In this document: piece by piece, positions 1 to 6,123 of the stretch
How the letters are laid out: every line of letters starts with the position of its first letter
Position numbering within the stretch: position 1 is the first letter of the stretch
Assembly (NCBI GenBank): GCA_945919165.1
Contig: CAMEIZ010000076.1
Span: forward strand, 1 to 8,868
Source: an uncultured Traorella sp.
GTDB lineage: Bacteria; Bacillota_I; Bacilli_A; Erysipelotrichales; Erysipelotrichaceae
Length of the DNA stretch: 8,868 nucleotides
Direction of reading: 5' to 3'
Notes under the pieces: generated by a model
Seen by the model: the letters and a program-made list of their open reading frames with translations, nothing else
Told to the model about the DNA's origin: nothing
Database searches by the model: none
Position numbers and translations under genes: made by a program

Positions 1-492
1 ATAACACGTCCTACAGCGGATCGAATTAAAGAAGCTGTGTTTTCTTCGATTGGACCTTATTTTTATGGAGGAAGGATTTTAGACTGTTATGGAGGCAGCG
101 GCAGCATTTCCTTTGAGGCAATCAGCCGGGGAATGGATGAAGCGGATATCTTTGAAATTGATCCCAATGCCATTGCATGTATTAAAAGAAATGCTAAACG
201 TTTTAAAATCGAATCACAAATTCATCTTCATCAGGAAGATGTTCTGACTCATCTTGAAACACTTGATCAGAGATATGATTTGATTTATCTGGACCCGCCT
301 TACAAAAAACAAAAGAATGAACAGCTGATACAAAAAATCAGTGAGCTGGATCTTCTCACAGACAATGGATATTTACTTGTTGAAAGTTTAAAGGAAGATA
401 TGCTGAATGAAAGAATTGGCTCATATGTCTGTGTCAAAACAAAAAATTACGGTATTACAAAAATATCTTACTATAAAAGGAGTGTACGATGA
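1..492 (+). CDS. rsmD: 16S rRNA (guanine966-N2)-methyltransferase RsmD, 5' partial
   Basis: SAM-dependent methyltransferase that modifies G966 of 16S rRNA during small-subunit assembly. The frame is open from base 1 and reads TRPTADRIKEAVF at its start, the conserved RsmD segment near the N-terminus. The internal GTG at 37 is therefore not the true start, and about 20 residues lie outside the window. In visible residue numbering, the SAM-binding glycine motif DCYGGSGS is at 28-35, the acidic FEID segment at 51-54, and the catalytic LDPPY motif (N6/N2-methyltransferase motif IV) at 97-101. The C-terminus is complete and its stop overlaps the coaD start (ATGA at 489-492), the common rsmD-coaD arrangement in Bacillota. 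The family call is secure; the m2G966 target is inferred from the family. Confidence 0.95.
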   Translation: MTRPTADRIKEAVFSSIGPYFYGGRILDCYGGSGSISFEAISRGMDEADIFEIDPNAIACIKRNAKRFKIESQIHLHQEDVLTHLETLDQRYDLIYLDPPYKKQKNEQLIQKISELDLLTDNGYLLVESLKEDMLNERIGSYVCVKTKNYGITKISYYKRSVR

Positions 493-962
493 GAAAAGCC
501 ATGATACCGGGATCATTTGATCCTATTACGAAAGGACATCTGGATGTTATTGAAAGATGCAGTCAGCTTTTTGATGAGGTCATTGTTGTCATTATGGAAA
601 ATGCTCATAAAAAAGCTTTATTTGATGAACATGAACGCAAAGAAATGATTGAACATGATATTTCACATTTATCAAATGTTCGTGTTGAGATTGGAAGCGG
701 ATTAACGATTGAGATGGCTAAAAAACTAGGTGTCTGTGCCATGATTCGAGGTATTCGTGCTACTTCTGATTATGAATATGAAGTACAGATTGCAACTGCC
801 AATATGATGTTGGAGAAAAAAATTGAAACAATGTTTCTTTTAAGCAAGCCTGAATATTCTTTTGTCAGCAGTTCAACTGTGAAAGAAATTGCCATGTTTC
901 ATGGTGAACTGAGTCATTTTGTCAGTGACAATGTTGCCGCAAAACTTAAGGAGAAGTATTAA
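489..962 (+). CDS. coaD: Phosphopantetheine adenylyltransferase (CoaD)
   Basis: Cytosolic nucleotidyltransferase for the penultimate step of coenzyme A synthesis: 4'-phosphopantetheine plus ATP gives dephospho-CoA plus pyrophosphate. The protein has 157 residues, within the usual 155-165. The N-terminus carries the nucleotidyltransferase signature PGSFDPITKGH, with the T14-x-G-H17 ATP-binding motif. RGIR at 87-90, YEYE at 95-98 and the SFVSSSTVKE motif at 124-133 match conserved CoaD segments. An AAAAGGAG ribosome binding site at 475-482 sits 6 nt before the ATG. The gene overlaps rsmD by 4 nt and the next gene by 1 nt (TAATG), which points to translational coupling in one operon. Nothing looks unusual. 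Confidence 0.97.
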   Translation: MRKAMIPGSFDPITKGHLDVIERCSQLFDEVIVVIMENAHKKALFDEHERKEMIEHDISHLSNVRVEIGSGLTIEMAKKLGVCAMIRGIRATSDYEYEVQIATANMMLEKKIETMFLLSKPEYSFVSSSTVKEIAMFHGELSHFVSDNVAAKLKEKY

Positions 963-1648
963 TGATTCGTTTAATCTGTTTTGATATTGATGATACGCTT
1001 CTGGATTTTCATGCCGGAGAACGCATCGCGTTTATGGAATCGATGAAGGAAATGGGATTGACATGCAGTGAAGATGATTATGCTTTATATGAAACTATCA
1101 ATGAGAGTTACTGGAAGGCACTTGAAAGAGGTGAGGTCAGCAAGGAGGATCTCAAGGTATTGCGCTTTTTAGACTTTTTCAAACAGACAAATCGAAGCTG
1201 TGATGCTAAAAAAATGGCAGAAATCTATCCCAGATATTTAGCTGAGCAATGTTTTGTACTGCCGGATGCCAAAAGAATTGTAGAGACTATAGCGAAAGAA
1301 TATCAGTTGGCAGCTGCTACTAATGGTATTAGTGCTGTTCAAAGAAACCGTTTAGCTAAAAGCGGAATGATGGAAAACTTTTCATATTTGTTTATTTCAG
1401 AGGAAATTGGTTATGCTAAGCCCAAAAAAGAATTCTTTGATGCTGTTTCAAGAATCAGTGGTGTGGGTTTTGATGAAATGCTGATGATTGGAGATTCGCT
1501 GAGTGCTGACATCAGCGGAGCAATGCAGAGTCATATTTTCAGTGTCTGGTACAATCCGCATCATCAAGTCAATCATTCTCAAATTCAGGCAAATCGTGAA
1601 ATTGATGATTTGAATCAGCTTTTTGATATTTTGGAGGAATTGAAATGA
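962..1648 (+). CDS. HAD-family hydrolase, YjjG/YfnB-type noncanonical pyrimidine nucleotidase
   Basis: Haloacid dehalogenase superfamily phosphatase of 228 residues. Motif I is DIDDT at 8-12 (nucleophile D8, acid/base D10), motif II is T120-N-G, motif III is K153 in YAKPKKEFFD, and motif IV is GDS at 177-179 followed by D183. A C1-type helical cap fits roughly residues 17-95. The stretch TNGISAVQRNRL plus FISEEIGYAKP closely resembles YjjG and Bacillus YfnB, nucleoside 5'-monophosphate phosphatases that remove noncanonical pyrimidine nucleotides. Substrate range is inferred, because HAD specificity is hard to read from sequence; a general phosphoglycolate-like phosphatase is the alternative. 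AAGGAG at 948-953 is the ribosome binding site, and the stop overlaps the next start by 4 nt. Confidence 0.85.
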   Translation: MIRLICFDIDDTLLDFHAGERIAFMESMKEMGLTCSEDDYALYETINESYWKALERGEVSKEDLKVLRFLDFFKQTNRSCDAKKMAEIYPRYLAEQCFVLPDAKRIVETIAKEYQLAAATNGISAVQRNRLAKSGMMENFSYLFISEEIGYAKPKKEFFDAVSRISGVGFDEMLMIGDSLSADISGAMQSHIFSVWYNPHHQVNHSQIQANREIDDLNQLFDILEELK

Positions 1649-2184
1649 AATATTATATTGTTTCGGATATTCATGGGAGTCCGCTCAATCTTGAAAAAGT
1701 ATTGGCATATTTTGATGAAGACGGTGATTATTTACTTCTTTTAGGGGATATTCTTTATCATGGACCAAGAAACCCACTTCCAGAGGGTCATGATCCCAAG
1801 CGTGTAGCTGCCCTTTTAAATGAGCGTAAGGAAAAAATAATGGCTGTACGCGGCAACTGTGACAGTGAAGTTGATCAGATGGTGTTACAATTTCCCATAA
1901 CGGCGGATTATCAGATATTACCATTTGATGGATATAAAGTTTTTATCACGCATGGGCATCTTTATGAAGAAGGATTGCCATGGGTATCAAAAAATGATGC
2001 GATTTTATTTGGTCATATTCACATACCGGTATGTGAAAGAGAAAATGGTTATTTATACTTAAATCCGGGAAGCATCAGTCTGCGGAAGCTTGACAGTGCA
2101 CCAAGCTTTGCTGTTTTAGAGAATGATCAGTTTATCATTTATGATCTTGATAAAAATGTCATCAATTCAGTAAAAATCAAATAG
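1645..2184 (+). CDS. YfcE-type metallophosphoesterase
   Basis: Calcineurin-like phosphodiesterase of 179 residues with the full set of two-metal ligands: D8-x-H10 (SDIHG), G34-D35, N71 (GNCD), H103 (THGH) and G123-H124-I-H126, followed by NPGS at 140-143. The order and length match the YfcE/MJ0936 family, whose members hydrolyse phosphodiester model substrates such as bis-pNPP and whose cellular substrate is unclear. The ribosome binding site GGAGG (1633-1637) lies inside the end of the HAD gene, and ATGA overlaps its stop, so translation is probably coupled. No hairpin terminator follows, so read-through into the S1/pgi pair is possible in addition to the internal promoter there. Confidence 0.9.
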   Translation: MKYYIVSDIHGSPLNLEKVLAYFDEDGDYLLLLGDILYHGPRNPLPEGHDPKRVAALLNERKEKIMAVRGNCDSEVDQMVLQFPITADYQILPFDGYKVFITHGHLYEEGLPWVSKNDAILFGHIHIPVCERENGYLYLNPGSISLRKLDSAPSFAVLENDQFIIYDLDKNVINSVKIK

Positions 2185-2188
2185 AAGT

Positions 2189-2214
2189 GTGGTATAATAA
2201 AAAAGCGGAGGTGG
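2189..2214 (+). promoter_or_regulatory. Extended -10 promoter and strong ribosome binding site for the S1/pgi unit
   Basis: TGGTATAAT at 2190-2198 is a perfect extended -10 element (TGn plus TATAAT). No good -35 hexamer lies 16-18 bp upstream, as usual for extended -10 promoters. The Shine-Dalgarno sequence GGAGGTGG at 2207-2214 sits 3 nt before the ATG. The predicted start of transcription near 2205 would fall almost on the ribosome binding site, giving a very short leader unless transcripts also arrive from the upstream genes. This is a sequence-based prediction. Confidence 0.6.
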
Positions 2215-2217
2215 ATC

Positions 2218-2592
2218 ATGCATTCGAAAATCGGGGAAATCAGAGAAGGCATTGTCAGCGGTATTCAGCCTTATGGGGCATTTGTCCAGCTGGATGGAGG
2301 CGAAAAAGGGTTGATCCACATTTCTGAAATATCAAAAGGGTATGTAAAAGATGTTGCCCAGTATCTGCATGTTGGAGAACGAGTCAGAGTGAAAATACTG
2401 GATGTAGATCCCGTTTTAAATCAGTGCCGTCTTTCTTTAAAAGCACTGGCACCGAAAAATCGTTATCGTTCAAAAAGCTGTAAAGATCATCGTGTACCAA
2501 AGATGGTTATTGGCTTTAAGACATTGCAGGACCATTTAGATGAATGGATAAAAATGCAGAATAAGGAGGAGCAGAATGTTAAAATTCAGTAG
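2218..2592 (+). CDS. S1-domain RNA-binding protein, YugI/CvfD (general stress protein 13) type
   Basis: Small cytosolic protein of 124 residues with one S1 OB-fold at about 5-76 (GIVSGIQPYGAFVQL, GLIHISEIS, VGERVRVKILDVD, RLSLKAL). A basic linker at about 80-96 follows, then a C-terminal tail at 99-111 (GFKTLQDHLDEWI). That tail is the diagnostic part: Bacillus YugI and its CvfD relatives end in a very similar GFxTLxDxLxEWI segment. The family is linked to post-transcriptional regulation and 30S ribosome association, but its RNA targets are poorly known. It has its own strong promoter and ribosome binding site, and its last 17 nt overlap pgi in another frame. From memory, yugI and pgi are also near neighbours in B. 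subtilis, which supports the call. Confidence 0.88.
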   Translation: MHSKIGEIREGIVSGIQPYGAFVQLDGGEKGLIHISEISKGYVKDVAQYLHVGERVRVKILDVDPVLNQCRLSLKALAPKNRYRSKSCKDHRVPKMVIGFKTLQDHLDEWIKMQNKEEQNVKIQ

Positions 2593-3847
2593 TGAAAACG
2601 CATTTTTAGAAGAAGATGTTAACAGTTATCAGAATCTAGTAACCAAGTATCATGACCAGCTGATGAATAAGACAGGACTTGGAAATGATTATGTTGGATG
2701 GGTTGAATGGCCAAACAACTATGATCAAGAAGAATTCAAGCGTATTGTAAAAGCTGCACAGGATATTCAAAACAAGTGTGATGTGTTTTTAGTTTGCGGT
2801 ATTGGAGGCTCTTATTTAGGTGCTCGTGCCGTAATCGAAATGGTAAATGGAATTTATGCTGATAAAAAGCCTGAAATTATTTTTATTGGTAATACATTCT
2901 CTTCTACTTATATTGCTCAGGTATTAAAACATATCGAAGGAAAAGAAGTTGTCTGCAACGTTATTTCCAAGTCAGGAACAACGACGGAAACTTCACTGGC
3001 TTTCCGTCTGATCAAACAATACATGGAAGCTAAATATGGTGATAAAACAAATGAATATATCTATGCGACAACTGATGCCAGAAAAGGAACTTTAAAAGCT
3101 TTGGCAGATAAAGAGGGATATGAAACATTTGTCATTCCGGATGATATCGGAGGACGATTCTCTGTTATTACTCCGGTGGGACTGTTGCCGATAGCTGTGG
3201 CAGGTATTGATATTCAATCTTTGATGGATGGTACAAAAGAAGCTTACAATGATTTTAATACAGCTGATTTATCAAAGAATATTGCGTATGAATATGCTGT
3301 TTGCCGCCGAATTTTAGAAAAACAGGGTAAGGTTGCAGAAATGTTTGTTTCTTATGAAACACAGATGAGTATGGTAGCCGAATGGTGGAAACAGCTGTTT
3401 GGTGAAAGCGAAGGAAAGAATGGAACAGGTATTCTGCCATGTTCAGTAAACTTCTCAACAGATTTGCATTCAATGGGCCAGTTCATTCAGGATGGCAGAA
3501 AATGTCTGTTTGAAACGCTGATCAAAGTTGAAAAACCAACGCTGGATCTAACATTCCCAAGTGATGAAGAAAACCTGGACGGTATGAATTATCTTGCCGG
3601 AAAGAGTGTTCATTGGGTTAATCAGATGGCATGTTTGGGAACTCTTCAGGCTCATGTTGAAACCGGTCATGTTCCAAATCTTGAAATTACAATTCCAGAT
3701 ATGAGTGCTCATACATTTGGCTATATGGCTTATTTCTTCTTTAGAGCGATTGCTATGACAACTTATCTGAATGAACAGAATCCTTTCAATCAGCCTGGAG
3801 TTGAAGTATATAAGAAAAACATGTTTAAGCTATTGGGCAAAAACTAA
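2576..3847 (+). CDS. pgi: Glucose-6-phosphate isomerase
   Basis: Glycolytic enzyme interconverting glucose 6-phosphate and fructose 6-phosphate. The 423 residues are slightly fewer than the ~440-450 of Bacillus enzymes, but all key parts are present: GIGGS at 75-79 and SKSGTT at 131-136 in the phosphate-binding SIS domain, and the IGGRFS signature at 191-196. The GESEGK segment at 276-281 holds the likely catalytic Glu277, H298 lies in TDLHSMGQ, and the C-terminal signature NQPGVEVYKK at 405-414 has the likely catalytic Lys413. The start is supported by AAGGAGGA at 2563-2570, inside the end of the S1 gene; the genes overlap by 17 nt. A strong hairpin terminator follows 8 nt after the stop, closing this unit. 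Confidence 0.97.
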   Translation: MLKFSSENAFLEEDVNSYQNLVTKYHDQLMNKTGLGNDYVGWVEWPNNYDQEEFKRIVKAAQDIQNKCDVFLVCGIGGSYLGARAVIEMVNGIYADKKPEIIFIGNTFSSTYIAQVLKHIEGKEVVCNVISKSGTTTETSLAFRLIKQYMEAKYGDKTNEYIYATTDARKGTLKALADKEGYETFVIPDDIGGRFSVITPVGLLPIAVAGIDIQSLMDGTKEAYNDFNTADLSKNIAYEYAVCRRILEKQGKVAEMFVSYETQMSMVAEWWKQLFGESEGKNGTGILPCSVNFSTDLHSMGQFIQDGRKCLFETLIKVEKPTLDLTFPSDEENLDGMNYLAGKSVHWVNQMACLGTLQAHVETGHVPNLEITIPDMSAHTFGYMAYFFFRAIAMTTYLNEQNPFNQPGVEVYKKNMFKLLGKN

Positions 3848-3855
3848 TATGAATT

Positions 3856-3879
3856 AAGACGCTTGGCGTCTTTTTCTTT
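3856..3879 (+). terminator. Rho-independent terminator after pgi
   Basis: A perfect 7-bp stem, AAGACGC at 3856-3862 and GCGTCTT at 3866-3872, encloses a TTG loop and runs into TTTTTCTTT. It starts 8 nt past the pgi stop codon and separates pgi from the independently promoted downstream gene. Confidence 0.88.
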
Positions 3880-3929
3880 GCGTTCGTCAATGGAATTGTA
3901 TATAATGGTAAAAGATATGAAGGAGGGAG
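3878..3929 (+). promoter_or_regulatory. Promoter and ribosome binding site of the O-antigen ligase-like gene
   Basis: A consensus -10 TATAAT at 3901-3906 is preceded, at a 17-bp spacing, by TTGCGT at 3878-3883, a weak -35 with the conserved TTG. AGGAGGGAG at 3921-3929 is a strong Shine-Dalgarno sequence 3 nt before the ATG. The -35 box starts inside the T-tract of the pgi terminator, so the terminator and the next promoter are packed together. Confidence 0.6.
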
Positions 3930-3932
3930 TTC

Positions 3933-5105
3933 ATGGAATCCATACAGTCGTTTTATAATCGTAAGCTAAAAGGTTATACATACGACCAATATATTATTAT
4001 TTTTGTCGTTTTAACATTGTTTCTTCCAAGTTATGTTTCTTTGGCTGCCATGGTTGCAGTGATGATTTATCTGATCTATACCAGACAGTTAGCGGAAGTG
4101 ATTCAGGCAACACCAAGAGGTAAATATGCGATTTTGTTTTGTTTTCTTTTTCTGGCTGTGTCACTTTATCATCAGAATCTGTTTGGTGCAGCACAATGTT
4201 TGGGACTTTTTTTTGTTGCTGTTTTTATTTTGTATTATCGAAAACATATCAATCATCGTTTGCTTACATTTATTATTGATGCCAGCTGTCTGATTTCTAT
4301 ATGCTGTTTTATATGGGGATTGATGGAGTATTGGAAAATTGTGAATCGTTTGGATTATCCATTTAGTGATCTGATTATCATGGATGCTCCTCAGGATCGT
4401 ATCAATTCGACATTTTACAATGCTAATTTTTATGCGATGATGATTCAATTTATGGTTTTAATGTGTATTTATAAGATTCTTCATGCAAAGACGCTTCGTC
4501 GTATTGTTTTTTATACGGTGACAATTCTCTGTAATCTTTTTGCACTTTATCTTACAGGCTGTCGTGCCGGATGGTTGAGTTTTTTGGTGACAATTCCTTT
4601 GATGTTTTTTATCAATAAACGTAAAAAGACCAGTATTGTCATGTGTTTGATTATTTTAGGCGGCGTTATTGCTGTTTTAATCAATCCACAGATATTTCCG
4701 CGTGCTGATAATGTTCTGGAGTATTTTTTTGACAGGACAGATATTTGGAAAACGGCTATATTAGGTATTAAGGAGAACTATCTGTTTGGATTGGGACCAA
4801 ATGGATATTATCTGATATTTGATCAATTTCATGGCCCATTAGCACCTCACAGTCACAGTGTATATCTGGATCCACTTCTATCATTTGGAATTGTTGGAGT
4901 GATGTTAACAGGATATTTTTCTTGGCCGGTGGTAAAAGAAGTGACTCATTTGTATCTGCATAAAATTGATGTTGAATTATTTGGATTGATTTTATGTTTT
5001 GTTTTGACCGTTCTGATTCATGGAATATTTGATTATACTATTTTTTGGATTCAGACCGGAACAGTCTTTCTTCTGATTTTAAATGCCGCCAGTCTGTACA
5101 GGTAA
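3933..5105 (+). CDS. O-antigen ligase/polymerase-like polytopic membrane protein
   Basis: Integral membrane protein of 390 residues with about ten or more hydrophobic segments (for example about 18-50, 65-80, 86-101, 110-132, 165-183, 190-208, 212-227, 233-251, 311-335, 347-366 and 370-386). Between the later segments lies a large outside loop with the features of the Wzy/WaaL superfamily: RINSTFYNANFYAMM at 156-170, TGCRAGW at 208-214, an Arg268/Trp272 pair in DRTDIWKTA, FGLGPNGY at 285-292 and the signature APHSHSVYLDPLLSFG at 304-319 with H306 and H308. Family members join undecaprenyl-linked glycans to acceptors or polymerise repeat units; a few glycosylate proteins. No glycosyltransferase or flippase genes are adjacent, so substrate and product cannot be named. 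It has its own promoter. Confidence 0.85.
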   Translation: MESIQSFYNRKLKGYTYDQYIIIFVVLTLFLPSYVSLAAMVAVMIYLIYTRQLAEVIQATPRGKYAILFCFLFLAVSLYHQNLFGAAQCLGLFFVAVFILYYRKHINHRLLTFIIDASCLISICCFIWGLMEYWKIVNRLDYPFSDLIIMDAPQDRINSTFYNANFYAMMIQFMVLMCIYKILHAKTLRRIVFYTVTILCNLFALYLTGCRAGWLSFLVTIPLMFFINKRKKTSIVMCLIILGGVIAVLINPQIFPRADNVLEYFFDRTDIWKTAILGIKENYLFGLGPNGYYLIFDQFHGPLAPHSHSVYLDPLLSFGIVGVMLTGYFSWPVVKEVTHLYLHKIDVELFGLILCFVLTVLIHGIFDYTIFWIQTGTVFLLILNAASLYR

Positions 5106-5116
5106 TAAAAACCATC

Positions 5117-5165
5117 TTTCAAATTTTGTTTGAATATGATAATATATTTTTAAAAAGAGAGGTAG
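5117..5165 (+). promoter_or_regulatory. Probable promoter and ribosome binding site of the unknown lipoprotein gene
   Basis: TGATAATAT at 5137-5145 resembles an extended -10 element (TGn plus TAATAT), with TTTCAA at 5117-5122 as a weak -35 at a 17-bp spacing. GAGAGGTAG at 5157-5165 gives a moderate Shine-Dalgarno sequence. A TTCAAA/TTTGAA dyad at 5118-5134 overlaps the promoter; no T-tract follows it, so it is not a terminator for the upstream gene. Read-through from upstream also remains possible. Confidence 0.4.
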
Positions 5166-5169
5166 CTTT

Positions 5170-5907
5170 ATGAAAAAATGGTTAGCTGTTTTAGCGTTAT
5201 GCATCTTGGCAGGATGCAGTTCAAAGGAAACAGTAGAAGTGGATTACTACAATGAAAAACATAATGAAATTGTAGATAAAATTCTAGGAAATGCATTGGG
5301 AAAGGATGAAACGCGAAAGGTTTTTGAAGAAACAGATGCAATTGATGTTTATTATGAGAAAAAAGACGAGGGAAAAGTTGTTTTGACACTGTTTAATAAT
5401 ATGGATTACTATTATACAGGAAAAGTTGATTTTAAGGTGTGCCCGGTAGCGGTAAGTGTGAAGGGACTGGCTCCTTATGGTTATGCAAGTGCTGAGATCA
5501 GTTGCTCGGATTTTGTGGAAGATGGTGAGTTTACTTATGAAGGACAATTGTTTGAAAGAAACGATGACTATAAATATGAAACAGAGTTTGAAAGCTATTA
5601 TTATGAAGAAGATGATACCATCTTTGATTATGCTTTGAAATTAGAAACGATCAGTAATGAAGATATCAAGGAATTGGCGAAATATTTATATTCAGAAAAT
5701 GTGTTATCCAATTATGATGGTGAAATGTGGGTCAAGGTATATCCATTTGAAGCTTATGAAACAGCCTTTAATGATGGAAGTGAAACCGCATGGAATGAGT
5801 TGGATGCCAATTTTATGGCTGCAAAGTTATGGATTGATGCTTCAAATGATTTTGTGGAAATATATGCTCCTAACGGAACACTGATTGAACGAGTAAATTA
5901 TCGCTGA
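5170..5907 (+). CDS. Lipoprotein of unknown function, acidic and tyrosine-rich
   Basis: I do not recognise a named family. The 245 residues begin with a lipoprotein signal peptide: MKK, a hydrophobic core, then the lipobox L13-A-G-C16, so the mature protein should be lipid-anchored on the outer face of the membrane. A short helical stretch (about 22-55) is followed by a segment at about 57-112 (VVLTLFNNMDYYYTGKVDF, then VSVKGLAPYGYASAEI) that reads like one beta-sandwich of the FxLYD/ligand-shield type. Next come a very acidic, Tyr-rich stretch (118-150) and a mixed alpha/beta C-terminal part (about 151-245) ending YAPNGTLIERVNYR. Besides C16, three cysteines occur (C11 in the signal, C91, C112); C91-C112 could form a disulfide. 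The gene follows the ligase-like gene after 64 bp. A sensor or binding role is possible but unproven. Confidence 0.8.
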   Translation: MKKWLAVLALCILAGCSSKETVEVDYYNEKHNEIVDKILGNALGKDETRKVFEETDAIDVYYEKKDEGKVVLTLFNNMDYYYTGKVDFKVCPVAVSVKGLAPYGYASAEISCSDFVEDGEFTYEGQLFERNDDYKYETEFESYYYEEDDTIFDYALKLETISNEDIKELAKYLYSENVLSNYDGEMWVKVYPFEAYETAFNDGSETAWNELDANFMAAKLWIDASNDFVEIYAPNGTLIERVNYR

Positions 5908-5925
5908 CAATAAAAAATGGCTGAT

Positions 5926-5968
5926 GAAGTGATCACCAAAAGTTAGATCGACTTAAGGGGGTCACTTT
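5926..5968. repeat. Imperfect palindrome resembling fused insertion-sequence ends
   Basis: Two 17-nt arms (5927-5943 and 5951-5967) pair at 13 Watson-Crick positions plus one G-T, around a 7-nt centre. Read inward, the arms begin AAGTGATCACC and AAGTGACCCCC, and the left arm continues into AAAAGTTAGA. This resembles the GTGACCCC...AAAAGTTAGAC-type inverted repeats I associate with IS150-group IS3 elements of Bacillota. No transposase remnant lies between the arms. The IS origin is an inference from pattern memory; a plain terminator hairpin is the main alternative. Confidence 0.4.
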
Positions 5969-5975
5969 TATTATG
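5927..5975 (+). terminator. Possible plus-strand terminator of the lipoprotein gene
   Basis: The same palindrome begins 19 nt past the lipoprotein stop codon and its right arm runs into TTTTATTATG (5966-5975). The interrupted stem (internal mismatches at one A/G and two A/A positions) and the short T-tract make it a mediocre but well-placed intrinsic terminator ahead of the convergent apbE gene. Confidence 0.45.
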
Positions 5976-6001
5976 ATTATTTTGATCATAAAAGAATTCA
6001 G

Positions 6002-6038
6002 AAAAAAAGGATGCTTCCTGAAAATACGGGAAGCATCC
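6002..6038 (-). terminator. Rho-independent terminator of apbE
   Basis: GGATGCTTCC at 6009-6018 and GGAAGCATCC at 6029-6038 form a perfect 10-bp stem with a 10-nt loop. On the plus strand it is preceded by seven A at 6002-6008, so on the minus strand the hairpin is followed by seven U. This is a classic terminator for apbE, about 85 nt beyond its stop. The plus-strand side lacks a T-tract, so it is directional. Confidence 0.9.
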
Positions 6039-6044
6039 ATATAT

Positions 6045-6101
6045 CTAACTTAATTCATAAATATGTGTTTGGGATTCACGATAGTCAACAATCTTTAACA
6101 T
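6045..6101 (-). other. Tiny reading frame of 18 codons, possible gene remnant or peptide
   Basis: Between the apbE stop and its terminator the minus strand encodes MLKIVDYRESQTHIYELS with a TAG stop. The frame stays open further upstream, without a stop, for about 11 codons (QLNKKTGHVNF), back to a TGA inside the end of apbE. The composition looks protein-like, not random AT-rich. No good ribosome binding site precedes the ATG. It is in a different frame from apbE. It could be a decayed gene tail, an old ApbE extension lost by frameshift, or chance. Confidence 0.2.
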
Positions 6102-6123
6102 GAAATTTACATGTCCAGTTTTT

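Noticed and set aside
37..39. GTG at 37 as the rsmD start
   Set aside because: The frame is open to base 1 and encodes conserved RsmD residues (TRPTADR) upstream, so the gene is simply cut by the window edge.
4161..4448. 95-codon minus-strand frame within the ligase-like gene
   Set aside because: It is antisense to a clear polytopic membrane protein, has low-complexity Ile/Lys/Gln composition and no ribosome binding site.
5971..5991. TTATGAT/ATCATAA dyad with a 7-nt spacer
   Set aside because: AT-only apart from one G-C pair, no T-tract follows on either strand, and such dyads are expected by chance in AT-rich spacers.
6098..6114. ACATG/CATGT inverted repeat just past the apbE stop
   Set aside because: A 5-bp stem with a 7-nt loop is too weak for a terminator, and the strong 10-bp hairpin nearby already serves that role.
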